A DNA stretch of 64,000 bases from Aeromonas sp. RU39B (GCF_900156095.1 NZ_FTMJ01000005.1:1-64000); one strand, 5' to 3'. Numbered from the stretch's first letter, positions 1-9,270 are shown. The notes: a model not told the origin generated them from the sequence alone. Translations and numbers: made by a program.

Positions 1-1110
1 CTCCTTGCCGGCGAAGATTGCGAGCTCGTCCCACCAGGGGGGCGGTGGTCGAACGCTGGTTGTGTGCTTGGCCCCCAAAGAGCAGTCGCGTGGCGCGTCC
101 TCGATGCCCAATATTTCGGAGTGGCCCAACGACGCCGCCGTTTGTTTGTTGTCGCAAGTGCTCGAGCAGGGTTCGATCCCGCAGCGGTACTTTTTGAGCG
201 CGACGGCCTGCGCCGGGATACTCCGCCGAGCAGAGAAACGGGCTCGGTCGTTGCCGCACTTACTGCAAACGGCGTTGGAACGTGTGGTGCAGACGACAAC
301 CAAGGACAAGCAGGACACCTGATTCCTGCCGCTGGATGCTGGTGGGATGGTGGGCAGGTAAGCCAGACCCTTGATGCCGTCTTGGCAAAAGGCCAGACAA
401 TGCCGGAAAAGAACCGCTTCCCGGCTGTATTGCAACCGATAATGACAGTCCACGGCACCCAAGACCCAGACACCAACACCGAGCTGGCGCATACGCTGGG
501 CCGCAATCAGGGGCAGGAAAATGCTGTTTTAGCCAAATACAACAGCATCAAAGACCACGATCAAAGCGTCATATTCGCTGCCAACAACTGGGATGAACTG
601 GTGCAGGAAAATGCGGTACTGACGCAATTCGGCACAGAAATCGCCGGAACCCTCACAGCCCGGCACGACAGCTCCCCCTGCGCGGATCGCGGCATGAACG
701 TGCTCGGCTATATCGATAGCGGTAACGGAGGGCTGCTGCCTCATGAGCCGATGGGAACGTTAGTTGCGGATTCCCCCAGCGGCGGGGGGCGTCCGTTGCC
801 AGCATGTGTGTACGCAGATCTCGCCGTGCGCCGCTTGACTCCGGTTGAGTGCGATCGCCTGCAAGGCTTCCCTGACAACAGGACGAGAATACCGTTGCGC
901 AAGTATTCCAAAAAACAGGTCACAAAGCTGCGCCCAGACGACATGTGGGAGCTGATTGATGGCGAATGGTGGCTAATGGCCGCAGATGGCCCGCGCTACA
1001 AAGCGATCGGCAATTCAATGGCCGTTCCGTGCATGGTATGGATTGGAAAACGTATAGCTCTGCACCTGTCTGAAATAGGCCTTCCCTGTGCGGATGAGGA
1101 GGCAGCATGA
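1..1110 (+). CDS. C5 cytosine DNA methyltransferase, 3' part (cut by window edge)
   Basis: The frame is open from base 1, so the gene begins left of the window and only about 369 C-terminal residues are seen. The piece carries the late motifs of C5 DNA methyltransferases: FGVAQRRRRLF (motif VIII region, about residues 39-49 of the visible part), VRRLTPVECDRLQGFPD (motif IX region) and IGNSMAVPCM (motif X) near the end. The catalytic PC motif would lie upstream, so activity cannot be judged. The long stretch between motifs VIII and IX is the usual target-recognition region. In phages such enzymes methylate cytosine to escape host restriction. Its stop overlaps the next gene by four bases (ATGA), showing translational coupling in the early operon. 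Confidence 0.9.
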   Translation, partial: LLAGEDCELVPPGGRWSNAGCVLGPQRAVAWRVLDAQYFGVAQRRRRLFVVASARAGFDPAAVLFERDGLRRDTPPSRETGSVVAALTANGVGTCGADDNQGQAGHLIPAAGCWWDGGQVSQTLDAVLAKGQTMPEKNRFPAVLQPIMTVHGTQDPDTNTELAHTLGRNQGQENAVLAKYNSIKDHDQSVIFAANNWDELVQENAVLTQFGTEIAGTLTARHDSSPCADRGMNVLGYIDSGNGGLLPHEPMGTLVADSPSGGGRPLPACVYADLAVRRLTPVECDRLQGFPDNRTRIPLRKYSKKQVTKLRPDDMWELIDGEWWLMAADGPRYKAIGNSMAVPCMVWIGKRIALHLSEIGLPCADEEAA

Positions 1111-2141
1111 ACACGGTTATCAAATTCCCGGGTGCTGCCGAGCCGGCATCCAAACCTGTTAGCAGAGGAAACAACGTGAGCGAAAATGCCCGCAATGGCT
1201 TCCGTCTCGCTTATTCGTCGATGCTGAACGCACCTTGGTACAAGGACGTGGCCAAGAAGTCAGTGTGGCTGCATTTGCTGCTGGATGCGGCCTATGAGAG
1301 CTGCGATGTCACCTTCAATGGCAACCGTCTCACAATTCATCGCGGTCAGCTGGCTTGCTCTGCTCGTTCGCTTGGGATTGCGTGCGGAGTGTCTGAGGAT
1401 CAGGCTCGCCGGGCACTGGATTACTTCGAGTCAGAAGGCGCTATCAGCAGGGTGACTAAGCAGGGGAAGGGCGGTTATACCGTCATCAGCTTGTTAAATT
1501 TTGATGCCTATCAGCGCGGAGTTTCGCAACACTTTAGCGCGGAGTATGGCGCGGAGTTTGAGACCGCGCCGGATATGGGGGAGGAGGCAGATCAGCAACT
1601 CCGCACTGCGGAGTTAGGTGCGGAGTATCACGCCGAAGATCTTATCATTAATAACATAATAAACTCCGAGGATAGTAAACAGATCTATTGTTCGGTTTCT
1701 GATGAAACCAAACCAGCGAAAAAATCAGAGCAATCATCCCCTGATGCTCTGGCTGTTCTGAATCACTTCAACGCCGTATGCAATCGCCGCTATCAGGCCA
1801 AGTCAACCACCCTGCAGAACATCAACGCAAGACTGGGGGAGGGCTACACCGTAGCCGATCTGCAACTGGTCATCGACTTCAAGCGCGAGCACTGGTCTGC
1901 AAGCCTGAAAATGGCCGAGTACCTGCGGCCGATAACCCTGTTCGCACCACAGAAGTTTGCCGGATACCTGGCTGGAGCTCAGCGCTGGGAACAGATCGGT
2001 CGCCCGCACTGTGTGAACGGCGAATGGGAGGGTTTTGAGAGTAAGCGCAAGCCAATGTCCAACATTTCCGCCGCCCAGCAACAGGCCCGCGCCCTCATCG
2101 AATCGGGAGCTGTCAGCTATGACGACGACACCCCTCTCTAA
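1107..2141 (+). CDS. Phage replication-type DNA-binding protein
   Basis: 344 aa. The N-terminal half (about 35-135) looks like a winged-helix domain (YKDVAKKSVWLHLLLDAAYE, then a helix-turn-helix with SEDQARRALDYFESEGAI). The C-terminal part (about 210-300) matches the conserved phage C-terminal domain of replication-initiation-like proteins (VLNHFNAVCNRRYQ, then NINARLGEG and MAEYLRPITLF). Lambdoid and related phages carry such a gene at the O position, before a helicase-loader-like gene, which fits the next ORF. The middle (about 150-200) is acidic and low-complexity. The start overlaps the methyltransferase stop by four bases. The role in origin binding is inferred from family and position; no iteron cluster was recognised inside the gene. 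Confidence 0.7.
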   Translation: MNTVIKFPGAAEPASKPVSRGNNVSENARNGFRLAYSSMLNAPWYKDVAKKSVWLHLLLDAAYESCDVTFNGNRLTIHRGQLACSARSLGIACGVSEDQARRALDYFESEGAISRVTKQGKGGYTVISLLNFDAYQRGVSQHFSAEYGAEFETAPDMGEEADQQLRTAELGAEYHAEDLIINNIINSEDSKQIYCSVSDETKPAKKSEQSSPDALAVLNHFNAVCNRRYQAKSTTLQNINARLGEGYTVADLQLVIDFKREHWSASLKMAEYLRPITLFAPQKFAGYLAGAQRWEQIGRPHCVNGEWEGFESKRKPMSNISAAQQQARALIESGAVSYDDDTPL

Positions 2142-2178
2142 CGTGACCGCCCTGCCATCCAATCAGGAGGCGCCCGCT

Positions 2179-2610
2179 ATGAGCGCCCGCATGGCTGCGT
2201 TTATCGCCGAGGAGCTGTTGCCGCTGATGGCCGGATGCTGGCCTGCCAGTGCCAACCAGCTGGATGCCAATGCTCGCGGCGTGGCGCTGGCGTGGGGTGG
2301 GGTGCTACGAGGCTTCACCCCTGGCCAGATCCGTGAGGTTGTGCAGGACATGGCCAGCGATGCTGAACGGCAGTTTGCGCCACGGCCAGCGGAAGTTCGG
2401 GCTGAGATACTGCGCAGATTGCCAGCCACAACCACGGCAACGAGAGCGAGCGAACTGGAAGTGTCCATCAGGGCTTGCGAGATGCGGGCGACAGTGGTTG
2501 TGCTGCAGCGTGACGGTAGCGTGACAGGCGATGCCGTGCAGGCAGAGCTGGAGCGCTTAGTGTCAGAAGCGCGCCGGTGCGGCGTGACGATAACCGGGAG
2601 GATTGGATAG
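2179..2610 (+). CDS. Hypothetical early protein, possible helicase-loader-like
   Basis: 143 aa from ATG 2179, chosen because AGGAGG lies at 2165-2170 with an 8-base spacer; earlier in-frame ATGs (2035, 2119) lie inside the upstream gene and lack such a site. The protein is alpha-helical, with a segment ALAWGGVLRGFTPGQIREVV and a following FAPRPAEVRAEILRR. This layout (short protein right after the O-like gene, with an F.P.P-type segment) resembles small phage P-like or DnaC-loader replacement proteins, but no ATPase motif is present. The 3' end overlaps the next gene by one base. Function is not established. Confidence 0.6.
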   Translation: MSARMAAFIAEELLPLMAGCWPASANQLDANARGVALAWGGVLRGFTPGQIREVVQDMASDAERQFAPRPAEVRAEILRRLPATTTATRASELEVSIRACEMRATVVVLQRDGSVTGDAVQAELERLVSEARRCGVTITGRIG

Positions 2611-2882
2611 TGCGAAAGACTCCAGAGGAGATGTTGCAGATGGCGGTTCTGATGAAGCTGTATTTGGCTTGGCCTGAACACAGTGAGCGAGATTTACCAG
2701 AACTTCCAGAAGGATGGCATTGGGTTCCAAAGGGTGATGAGCGAGGTTTGCGACTAGACATTGGCAGTCCATCACCGGAAGTCCCATATGACTATGACGC
2801 TGCCTATTGGGTGACATTACAGATGGTGGCCGAGAGAGCTTCGCTAATTGATTCGAATCGCGGACTCTTGGGGATGATGTGA
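2610..2882 (+). CDS. Small hypothetical phage protein
   Basis: 90 aa from GTG 2610, whose G is the last base of the upstream stop; GGGAG at 2596-2600 sits at a usual distance. The protein is acidic and Trp/Tyr-rich (LPELPEGWHWVPKGDERG in the middle, VPYDYDAAYWVTLQM near the end). No family is recognised. It closes the early run of overlapping genes, after which the sequence turns into scar DNA. Confidence 0.5.
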   Translation: MRKTPEEMLQMAVLMKLYLAWPEHSERDLPELPEGWHWVPKGDERGLRLDIGSPSPEVPYDYDAAYWVTLQMVAERASLIDSNRGLLGMM

Positions 2883-3093
2883 TATTTCCTCCTAAGTCAT
2901 CATTGCCAATATTTTCGTGATTTGATGAACAGCGCTTGCCACAACCCATGCGATAATCGCTGCCGAAGTTAGCCTGGAGGCGGTGGCGGATAACGAGGTA
3001 CTACCGAAACTTTTCAACTTTTTACGACGCAAGATAAAACAGGTCAACGCCGATAGGGCATATGACACTAATGCGTGTCATGCGCTACTGAGG

Positions 3094-3362
3094 AGAAAGA
3101 AGGGGGCAAAAGCCACCATACCGCCGAAAAAGAACGCGGCGATGTAGGAGGATGGGCATCCCCACAACGAAGCTGTAACAGCAGTCAAGGCTGGTGAACT
3201 GAACTCTCGATAGCCGAGACGTTGATGTACCGCTTCAAGCAACTCACTGGACCGAAACTGAGCCTGCGGGACTACAACGCCCAAGTGGGCGAAATCATGG
3301 CTAGCGTGAAGGTCATGAATAAGCTCACAGGGCCTGGTATGCCTTTTCGCCAGCCAGTGAAT
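3094..3362 (+). pseudogene. Remnant of an IS5-family-like DDE transposase (C-terminal end)
   Basis: Two frames together recall the end of an IS5-type transposase. From 3094 the frame reads KKGAKATIPPKKNAA, then a stop, then EDGHPHNEAVTAVKAGELN. After a frame change near 3205 it continues IAETLMYRFKQLTGPKLSLR and DYNAQVGEIMASVKVMNKLT. The E of IAET lies where the third acidic residue of the DDE triad is expected. The nonsense codon and the small deletion that removes the segment before IAET make it clearly dead. No inverted repeats or 5' part were found. It marks an old insertion at the early/cargo junction. Confidence 0.6.
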
Positions 3363-3422
3363 TTGGTGGTCCCGGCGGACTGGAGAACAGCTATCCAGTT
3401 TCGGATTTGATCAACAAGGCCA

Positions 3423-3580
3423 CTTACAAACTGAAGTATTCAAGGGCCTGCTGACCCGGGAGCAGATTCGGCATAGTCCGCAGTTCTATCAGGAAACAGG
3501 AGAGTGAAAGGTTTAAGGACTTTACTCAGGAAAAGACGACTCCTGCTGTAAGCCGATGTTGAAGAGCCTTCATGTTGTAA
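3423..3580 (+). pseudogene. Broken copy of the unknown gene found at 3971
   Basis: One frame reads LQTEVFKGLLTREQIRHSPQ then FYQETGE and a stop. This matches LQAEVFKSLPTREEVQHSDE and FYQEVGK at 4053-4130. The DNA similarity continues past the stop to the shared bases AAGCCGATGTT. It is therefore a diverged, truncated duplicate lying about 620 bp from its relative. The region 3581-3960 between the copies shows no convincing gene; a minus-strand frame there with one hydrophobic stretch has no supporting start signal. Confidence 0.5.
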
Positions 3581-3970
3581 GATAATTTAGGTCGATAGGT
3601 GTGTAGCGGCGCAGCCGACTCCAATAGTCCATAATGTTTCGTAAAAAGAGCTTAGAAAATTACGAGTATAAGCAGTTAATGTTCTAACCATAGACACCTC
3701 CTCAATGTTGGATTGGCCAGATAGAGCCAACTCAAGGCTAATAAAACGCAACAAAGACAACAGAAGGGCTACAAAGACAAGAAACGCCAAGGGGATTGTC
3801 AGTCCCCCACCTATTACCCCGAACGGCCTAAATTATCTCATCAGTATTCTCATACTATCACAGAGGTCTTCGTTTGTAACCTTTCCACTTAGTAAATTTG
3901 GGTAAGGTGTTACTATCCCGCGGTGGAGCTCGCCGTAAGGGCTACGAGCTGGGAGTGCAAGATGCTCACG

Positions 3971-4501
3971 ATGGAGCAATATCGACCGGTGTTCGAGCTG
4001 GTTTATTTACAGTTGGTGAGGCGCGTTAGGGCAGGGGAGGACTTGCAGGCAGAGGTGTTCAAGAGCCTACCGACGCGAGAGGAGGTTCAGCATAGTGATG
4101 AGTTTTATCAGGAGGTAGGAAAGAAGGGGCGGTGGTTTATAGGGGTTATTTATAAAATAATAGCCCCTAGTTATAAGCCGATGTTTAAGATCTTAAATTA
4201 TATAAAAGAATATTGGGATGTAGATGTGTACCTGTCAGCTGACACATGCTTGCCTATGTGGCTTTGGAAGCAGAAATTGTTCATTGAAGTAAGAAAGGGG
4301 GTGCTGGTAAAAACCAGTTTAGTCTTTAGCTTGCTATCATGGGTAAATAGCTACAATCAATGCGGTGATTATTATCGCAGGGATGTATATTGCCTTCAGT
4401 CCACCTATTATTCCAACAATGGCGCTTATCCAATTAGACCATCCATCAGTGCTTCTTTGATCTATCATCTCAGGTGCGTCGCCGGTCTCAAAAAATGGTA
4501 A
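3971..4501 (+). CDS. Hypothetical protein, probably decayed at its 3' end
   Basis: The frame from ATG 3971 begins MEQYRPVFELVYLQLVRRVR and continues with LQAEVFKSLPTREEV. It shares about 50 residues with the broken copy at 3423-3580, which argues that this part was once a real gene. Beyond about residue 75 the frame has no recognisable character. It then runs about 165 bp into the convergent hydrolase gene, so the original 3' end has probably been replaced. No family is recognised. The real coding part may be only about 3971-4200. Confidence 0.3.
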   Translation: MEQYRPVFELVYLQLVRRVRAGEDLQAEVFKSLPTREEVQHSDEFYQEVGKKGRWFIGVIYKIIAPSYKPMFKILNYIKEYWDVDVYLSADTCLPMWLWKQKLFIEVRKGVLVKTSLVFSLLSWVNSYNQCGDYYRRDVYCLQSTYYSNNGAYPIRPSISASLIYHLRCVAGLKKW

Positions 4502-5530
4502 CCAATATTCATCTATAAATCTATTTTTTTCATTGAAATAATGACTGTGACCACCAGGAAAAAATCTGTTGGTGAATCTATCATTATTGCTCCCTTTAAA
4601 CCCGACCCTCCCTGCCATTCCTGCTCCTAAAACAAATAACTCGCTAAATAATAGCGGGATATCGTTAGTGCCACAATCATTTACAATTTTAATATCACTT
4701 AACTTCAATAGGTTGGTAAAGTCGTATGACTGTTTCAATACGCTGCCAGCTAAAACAAGTAACTTTATGTTTTTAGCTTCATCTTTAGATAGTCTCTCCA
4801 GAGTCTTAACAGCGACATACGTCCCAAAACTATGGCAAAATATGTATACCTCTTTGTCTGGATTTTCTCTCAGAATTGTTTCTATCGAGTTTCTAAATCG
4901 ATTTACCTCACGCCAACGAAACGGAGCCAATAAAAATAGTAGAACTGAAAAAAAACCGTATTTATACGTTTCGAATGCTACATCATCAGTATGGAATTTT
5001 ATTTTTTCTTGAAGCTGAATTTGCCATTTCCCAGTAGTTCGAATACCATGAATCGTAATGCACACAATTTTCTTTATATTGCATGTGTTTGATATCGATG
5101 CAGTTAGTTTATACTGGACTGCATTAATCAGTTTCTGCATCCATTCTCCATCATAAATGGATGCTTCAATAATATGAAAGCAGTATGATTCAAATTCTTT
5201 TCTGTAAAGTGAAATATCATCGGTATTGGCAGTTATCCCGATGATAGTATCCGGCATATGTAATTTACGTTTAATGTTTTTTGAGTGAGATCTTGATGCA
5301 ATTGATGTCAAAAACTCTAAGCCGTTTTTTGCAGATGCAACGTCATCTCGCTTTGGTAATACAACATCTAGTATAAGGATATTGTATTTTTTTGATGAGA
5401 TGAACCCATGTGCGCTTTGAACGTTATTTGCAATGTCAATATTGTTGTTACTACATAAGCCTTTTTCAAATAACTTAGACTTGATTTTCAGTGCTCTGCT
5501 ATTATCGTCATCAACTATCAAAATCCGCAT
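4337..5530 (-). CDS. dtcC-like: Detocs-like effector: receiver domain fused to alpha/beta hydrolase with C-terminal membrane segment
   Basis: 397 aa. Residues 1-140 form a response-regulator receiver: acidic pocket DDD at 7-9 and phospho-acceptor D55 in ILILDVVLP; the usual conserved Lys near residue 120 is not evident. Residues about 150-345 look like an alpha/beta hydrolase: oxyanion-loop HGIRT at 161, nucleophile elbow CHSFG with S234 (Cys replaces the first Gly of GxSxG), a candidate Asp in NDCGTND near 285 and a candidate His at 328/330 in GGHSHY. Residues 366-395 form one or two membrane helices. In characterised Detocs systems DtcC is a receiver fused to a nucleoside phosphorylase that destroys ATP; here a lipase/esterase-like domain takes that place. 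The start overlaps the upstream receiver gene by 20 bases. The Detocs assignment is inference from architecture and gene order. Confidence 0.75.
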   Translation of the reverse strand: MRILIVDDDNSRALKIKSKLFEKGLCSNNNIDIANNVQSAHGFISSKKYNILILDVVLPKRDDVASAKNGLEFLTSIASRSHSKNIKRKLHMPDTIIGITANTDDISLYRKEFESYCFHIIEASIYDGEWMQKLINAVQYKLTASISNTCNIKKIVCITIHGIRTTGKWQIQLQEKIKFHTDDVAFETYKYGFFSVLLFLLAPFRWREVNRFRNSIETILRENPDKEVYIFCHSFGTYVAVKTLERLSKDEAKNIKLLVLAGSVLKQSYDFTNLLKLSDIKIVNDCGTNDIPLLFSELFVLGAGMAGRVGFKGSNNDRFTNRFFPGGHSHYFNEKNRFIDEYWLPFFETGDAPEMIDQRSTDGWSNWISAIVGIIGGLKAIYIPAIIITALIVAIYP

Positions 5531-5987
5531 TATAAATACTATCCTTAATTGTGTTGTTTATTTCATCTTTCCATTCGCTACTGGCATTATTATAATAAAT
5601 AAACCCTTTACATTGCTCTGGATAGCTTTCTATTAGTTCTGCCTTTAGTGACTCAAAAGAATAAAGACTACTATCTTCACTAAAGTTTTTATATTGAGTG
5701 ATAAACATAAAAGGTGTTTCTATTTTTCTTCTGGTGATTTTTCTTGCTATTTCCTTTCCTCCAAATACTCTAAATGTTCCACCAGTATTGTTGTTTGTTT
5801 TGTCAAAGGTGGGTAGACTCATGTCTAACAATGCGAAGCTGTAATTGTTTTTCAATAACAAAGACCATGCACTTGTAAATGAATGCGCTTCATCTATGTG
5901 AATATTATCAAATGAGTTTTTAATTGATGATATTATACTCTGTCTTTTATGCATGTTATCTTCAACTATAAGTATCTTTATCGTCAT
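5511..5987 (-). CDS. dtcB-like: Detocs-like stand-alone receiver protein
   Basis: 158 aa, one receiver domain and no output domain. It starts with KILIVEDN (acidic pair E9/D10), has phospho-acceptor D55 in FALLDMSLP and the Thr of FMFITQYK; the conserved Lys is not evident in KGFIYYNNAS. In Detocs systems DtcB is a receiver-only protein thought to draw phosphate from the kinase and keep the effector quiet; this gene has the same size, make-up and middle position. It overlaps the kinase gene by 26 bases and the effector gene by 20, so the three are made from one message with coupled translation. Confidence 0.75.
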   Translation of the reverse strand: MTIKILIVEDNMHKRQSIISSIKNSFDNIHIDEAHSFTSAWSLLLKNNYSFALLDMSLPTFDKTNNNTGGTFRVFGGKEIARKITRRKIETPFMFITQYKNFSEDSSLYSFESLKAELIESYPEQCKGFIYYNNASSEWKDEINNTIKDSIYNADFDS

Positions 5988-8900
5988 AGAATATCTCTAC
6001 AGTGAAAACATCTTCATTTAGGTTGATAGTTAGGTCATAATGTTTAGATAGGTGCATAAGGTCATACTTTGATTTATAGAGACCAGAGCCTCCCTCTGTA
6101 GCAAGAAGCTCGTCTGAACACATCGCGGATAATTTTTCCTTGATTTCATTCAACAAGCCTGAGCTCAGTTCATCTTTTCTGACTTCTGTTATATTGTTAT
6201 GAATTGAAACTTTAAAGGAGTTTTCTGATAGGCTTGTGGTTTTAACATTTATTAAGTTCTTGTTTGTGCCATGCTCAATGCTATTATTAAAGCAGTTTAT
6301 TAGTGCTTTAACTAGTGATGAAATATCTTTTCCTTTTACTTCACCTTTAGACTCTCCTTGTCCATATATATTAAACTGAATATCGCTACTCGATATTTTT
6401 TCAAAGCATTTCTGCGCAAGTCTGACTACGTCAGTTATTGGCAATGGTTCAAATTCAATATCTTTTCTTAAGTTAAACCATTCACACACGGTCCTTATAC
6501 TCTCTTTAACATCTGACTGTGCTTGTTGAATCGATATTATAAGATCGTTAAGTGATGTACCACGTTTCTTATAATTTATATCGGAAAGTAATGTGCTAAA
6601 AATCACATCAATCTCTACTGCAAGCTCAGCATTAAGTTTATGTTGAATTTTATGGAGATTGCTTTCGAGCTTGTCATTCAACATTTCAATTATTAACTTT
6701 GGTGCAGTATTATTATCCAGGGATTCAAATGCAATCGTGAAAAGGTCATAGTTATCTATGTCAAAGCAAAAAACTCTGTCGTGATTCAAGTGAACATCTG
6801 TCTTCATCCAGTTCTCAGCCTTTTCTAGTAGCTTGTAGAATGTTGAAGAAAATTTTTTAAGGGAATCATTTATATCGTTAAGGATATGGTTTTGAACTAT
6901 ATCATAGTAATTTATCCAATGCTCATTGTCTTTTATGTTATTCGGATAGTCGCTGTCAAGTTCGCATAGTATATTTTGTTCTTTTAGCTTAGAGCACATA
7001 ATGTTACTAAAGAAACCATGCCTAATTTCAGAGCTAAGGTTTATGTCAAGTCCAAATTCTGGATTGTTAATATACTCACCTCTTATCAAGTTAAGTAGAT
7101 TGATTAAATTTCCATTTGCTTTTGATATTTCCTTTGATTCAATGGTTTCAATGAATAATTCAATCTCTGATTGCTTTGAATGTAATATACTATCAGTATC
7201 AACAAATATCTTGGCTGTGCTTAGCTTGGCAACACCACTATCAATAATCACACTTTCAATTAGCTGTGGAAATTCATTCGAAAAGGACAAGTCATCAATT
7301 AGTTTTCGAACCTTCAATCCTTGTATTATTTTAATTCTTTCTAGAGTTAAATCTATATTGTCATTGAAGCACCCCAGATAATCAATGTTTTCAATAGTAG
7401 CTATTTTCTCCAAAAAGAAAACATGCATATCAGAAATTATATGTAATGACTCAAATAATTCACTAGGGCGCTCATGGCCTGAGCTTAGTATGAATTCTTC
7501 AAATATATCGTTGAATACATCTTTGCTCAGGCGTCGATTGTGAGTTTTATAAAAATATGCAACTATAACCGCTTCTACACTGAATAATGATTCAGATTCA
7601 ATATAATTAATGATCTCTGCCAAAGGAAAGCATATGTAACTCTGGGGCGTTTCAATTAACGTCCTTGCTGTAAAATTTAGAAGCTCTCGTTTATTTTGTT
7701 TTTTTAGGTGATAGAATACTTTCAAGTCTATGTAGTCTTTATAAATTAAACTTTCTCTTCTATACTCCTCAAGTTTTATCGCAGCCTGGTTATAATTCTC
7801 GTTTGTAATATATTCAATTGTTTCATTCTTTATCTCAATTAGGTGACTATGAGGTTCTGTCTTTACGATTGAGAATTCAAAAGGTTGAGAGAATTTACCT
7901 GATATGCTGTTAACGGGGGTCGCCTGTTCATATAAGTAAAGTGTCATTAATCCTATTTTTTTGTTATCATCAGCGCCGAAATAATATGGTGATACCTTTA
8001 ATATGCTCAAAATAATATGCTTGCTAAGTTCTAGAGGATGTATTCTTATTGCAAGTTCATATAGATTTTGCGTAGATGCATTCACATTGTGAAGTTTATA
8101 TATATTAATTAGATTGCAAATGCTGTCTTTTACTAAGCTAGGGAGTGATTCACTTGGGTTTCTGTTTGTATAAACGTAACTCTTGGCATAAATGCATAGA
8201 TTTGTGGCTATGTTTTTACATTCGAATACCCTATCTTCTAGTTGGTCAAGGATAATGTTGTACTGACCTTCATTATACAGTTCGATTATATCCTCTGTGA
8301 ATTTATCAATCGCGCCATCTTTAATTTTACAGTCATTAAGTCCGAGTTCTGTTATGAAATCTTGTAGATGTAATAATACGCTAGATATAGGATTGAAGTC
8401 TATGATTGGTTGAGATGTACGAATATCATGATTTATTTTTGCTTGCGTTATCGATTCACCAAGTAATTGATAGAAGTCAATGTAGTTAAATTGTTGTAGT
8501 TCATAGTAAACATATGAGGAGTCAATATCGTCATATAGTGGATATGGGAGATGTAATAAGGAGTGTACTGCAGCTAGGAATTTTGCATCGGCATGAATGA
8601 ATTCTCTGTTTGTTCTCTTTATTTGGTTTTCAATTAGCGCAGTCATACTAGAAGATGTGTGTCTTCTGCTCGCAACCTGAAAGTAACGTTTTTGTGTTGA
8701 GTATTCCAGTTCCTCGATTTTTCTTCTAATATTATCAAATTTTAATGGATCTTTTTTCAAGTATCCATAGATTAGAGTCTCCATCGATAAGGTCCATAGG
8801 GATTCACTATTTTTTTCATTAAATTGTCGTATTTGGTTTATCGCGCTTTCATATTCGGCGTGAACAGTATACTGGTAGACGCGCCTTTTAAACTCCTCAA

Positions 8901-9231
8901 ATTCTATAAGCTCTTTCACTTTGCTTTTTAGCAATACTCGATATATGGAGGTGATTCGCGCAATATCTACATCTTTATATGAAAAATATGGCTTTGACGA
9001 GTAGTTTCTGATGTCTCTTTTATAAAAATTGAACATTTCAGCAACTACATCATTTTTTATTAGTACACCAAGTTGAGTTTCAAAGTCATCATCAGAGCTC
9101 TCGTTTATAATGAATGCTATAAAAGCATCTTGTATGGCTTTGTTTTTGCTGCCTATATAAGATCTAGGGTGGAGTATTTTGTTAATAACTTCATGTGATG
9201 ATTCTGGTTTTGATTTTTTCTTTCTCTTCAT
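5962..9231 (-). CDS. dtcA-like: Detocs-like sensor histidine kinase with long helical sensor region
   Basis: 1089 aa, soluble, no signal peptide or membrane helix seen. The first 850 or so residues are helical repeat-like sequence without a named motif, as in TPR-type sensors. A histidine-kinase ATPase domain closes the protein: N-box NCFNNSIEHG at 979-988 and G-box GGSGLYKSKYDLM from about 1047. The phospho-accepting His is not certain; the helices at about 860-930 (for example NLHKIQHKLNAEL) are candidates. DtcA of Detocs has this plan: TPR-like N-terminus, kinase C-terminus. First gene of the operon; AAAGGAAA-type spacing is weak (AGGA about 14 bases before ATG). Strongly AT-rich compared with the phage structural genes, a sign of separate origin. 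Confidence 0.75.
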   Translation of the reverse strand: MKRKKKSKPESSHEVINKILHPRSYIGSKNKAIQDAFIAFIINESSDDDFETQLGVLIKNDVVAEMFNFYKRDIRNYSSKPYFSYKDVDIARITSIYRVLLKSKVKELIEFEEFKRRVYQYTVHAEYESAINQIRQFNEKNSESLWTLSMETLIYGYLKKDPLKFDNIRRKIEELEYSTQKRYFQVASRRHTSSSMTALIENQIKRTNREFIHADAKFLAAVHSLLHLPYPLYDDIDSSYVYYELQQFNYIDFYQLLGESITQAKINHDIRTSQPIIDFNPISSVLLHLQDFITELGLNDCKIKDGAIDKFTEDIIELYNEGQYNIILDQLEDRVFECKNIATNLCIYAKSYVYTNRNPSESLPSLVKDSICNLINIYKLHNVNASTQNLYELAIRIHPLELSKHIILSILKVSPYYFGADDNKKIGLMTLYLYEQATPVNSISGKFSQPFEFSIVKTEPHSHLIEIKNETIEYITNENYNQAAIKLEEYRRESLIYKDYIDLKVFYHLKKQNKRELLNFTARTLIETPQSYICFPLAEIINYIESESLFSVEAVIVAYFYKTHNRRLSKDVFNDIFEEFILSSGHERPSELFESLHIISDMHVFFLEKIATIENIDYLGCFNDNIDLTLERIKIIQGLKVRKLIDDLSFSNEFPQLIESVIIDSGVAKLSTAKIFVDTDSILHSKQSEIELFIETIESKEISKANGNLINLLNLIRGEYINNPEFGLDINLSSEIRHGFFSNIMCSKLKEQNILCELDSDYPNNIKDNEHWINYYDIVQNHILNDINDSLKKFSSTFYKLLEKAENWMKTDVHLNHDRVFCFDIDNYDLFTIAFESLDNNTAPKLIIEMLNDKLESNLHKIQHKLNAELAVEIDVIFSTLLSDINYKKRGTSLNDLIISIQQAQSDVKESIRTVCEWFNLRKDIEFEPLPITDVVRLAQKCFEKISSSDIQFNIYGQGESKGEVKGKDISSLVKALINCFNNSIEHGTNKNLINVKTTSLSENSFKVSIHNNITEVRKDELSSGLLNEIKEKLSAMCSDELLATEGGSGLYKSKYDLMHLSKHYDLTINLNEDVFTVEIFYDDKDTYS

Positions 9232-9270
9232 TGTTAATTTTTTTCCTGTTAGTCGTGGGAGGGGGTATCA

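Noticed and set aside
3078..3284. Minus-strand 68-codon frame
   Set aside because: It is opposite the recognisable transposase remnant and is a shadow of it.
3587..3790. Minus-strand 67-codon frame with a hydrophobic start
   Set aside because: No ribosome site and no recognisable similarity; it lies in scar DNA.
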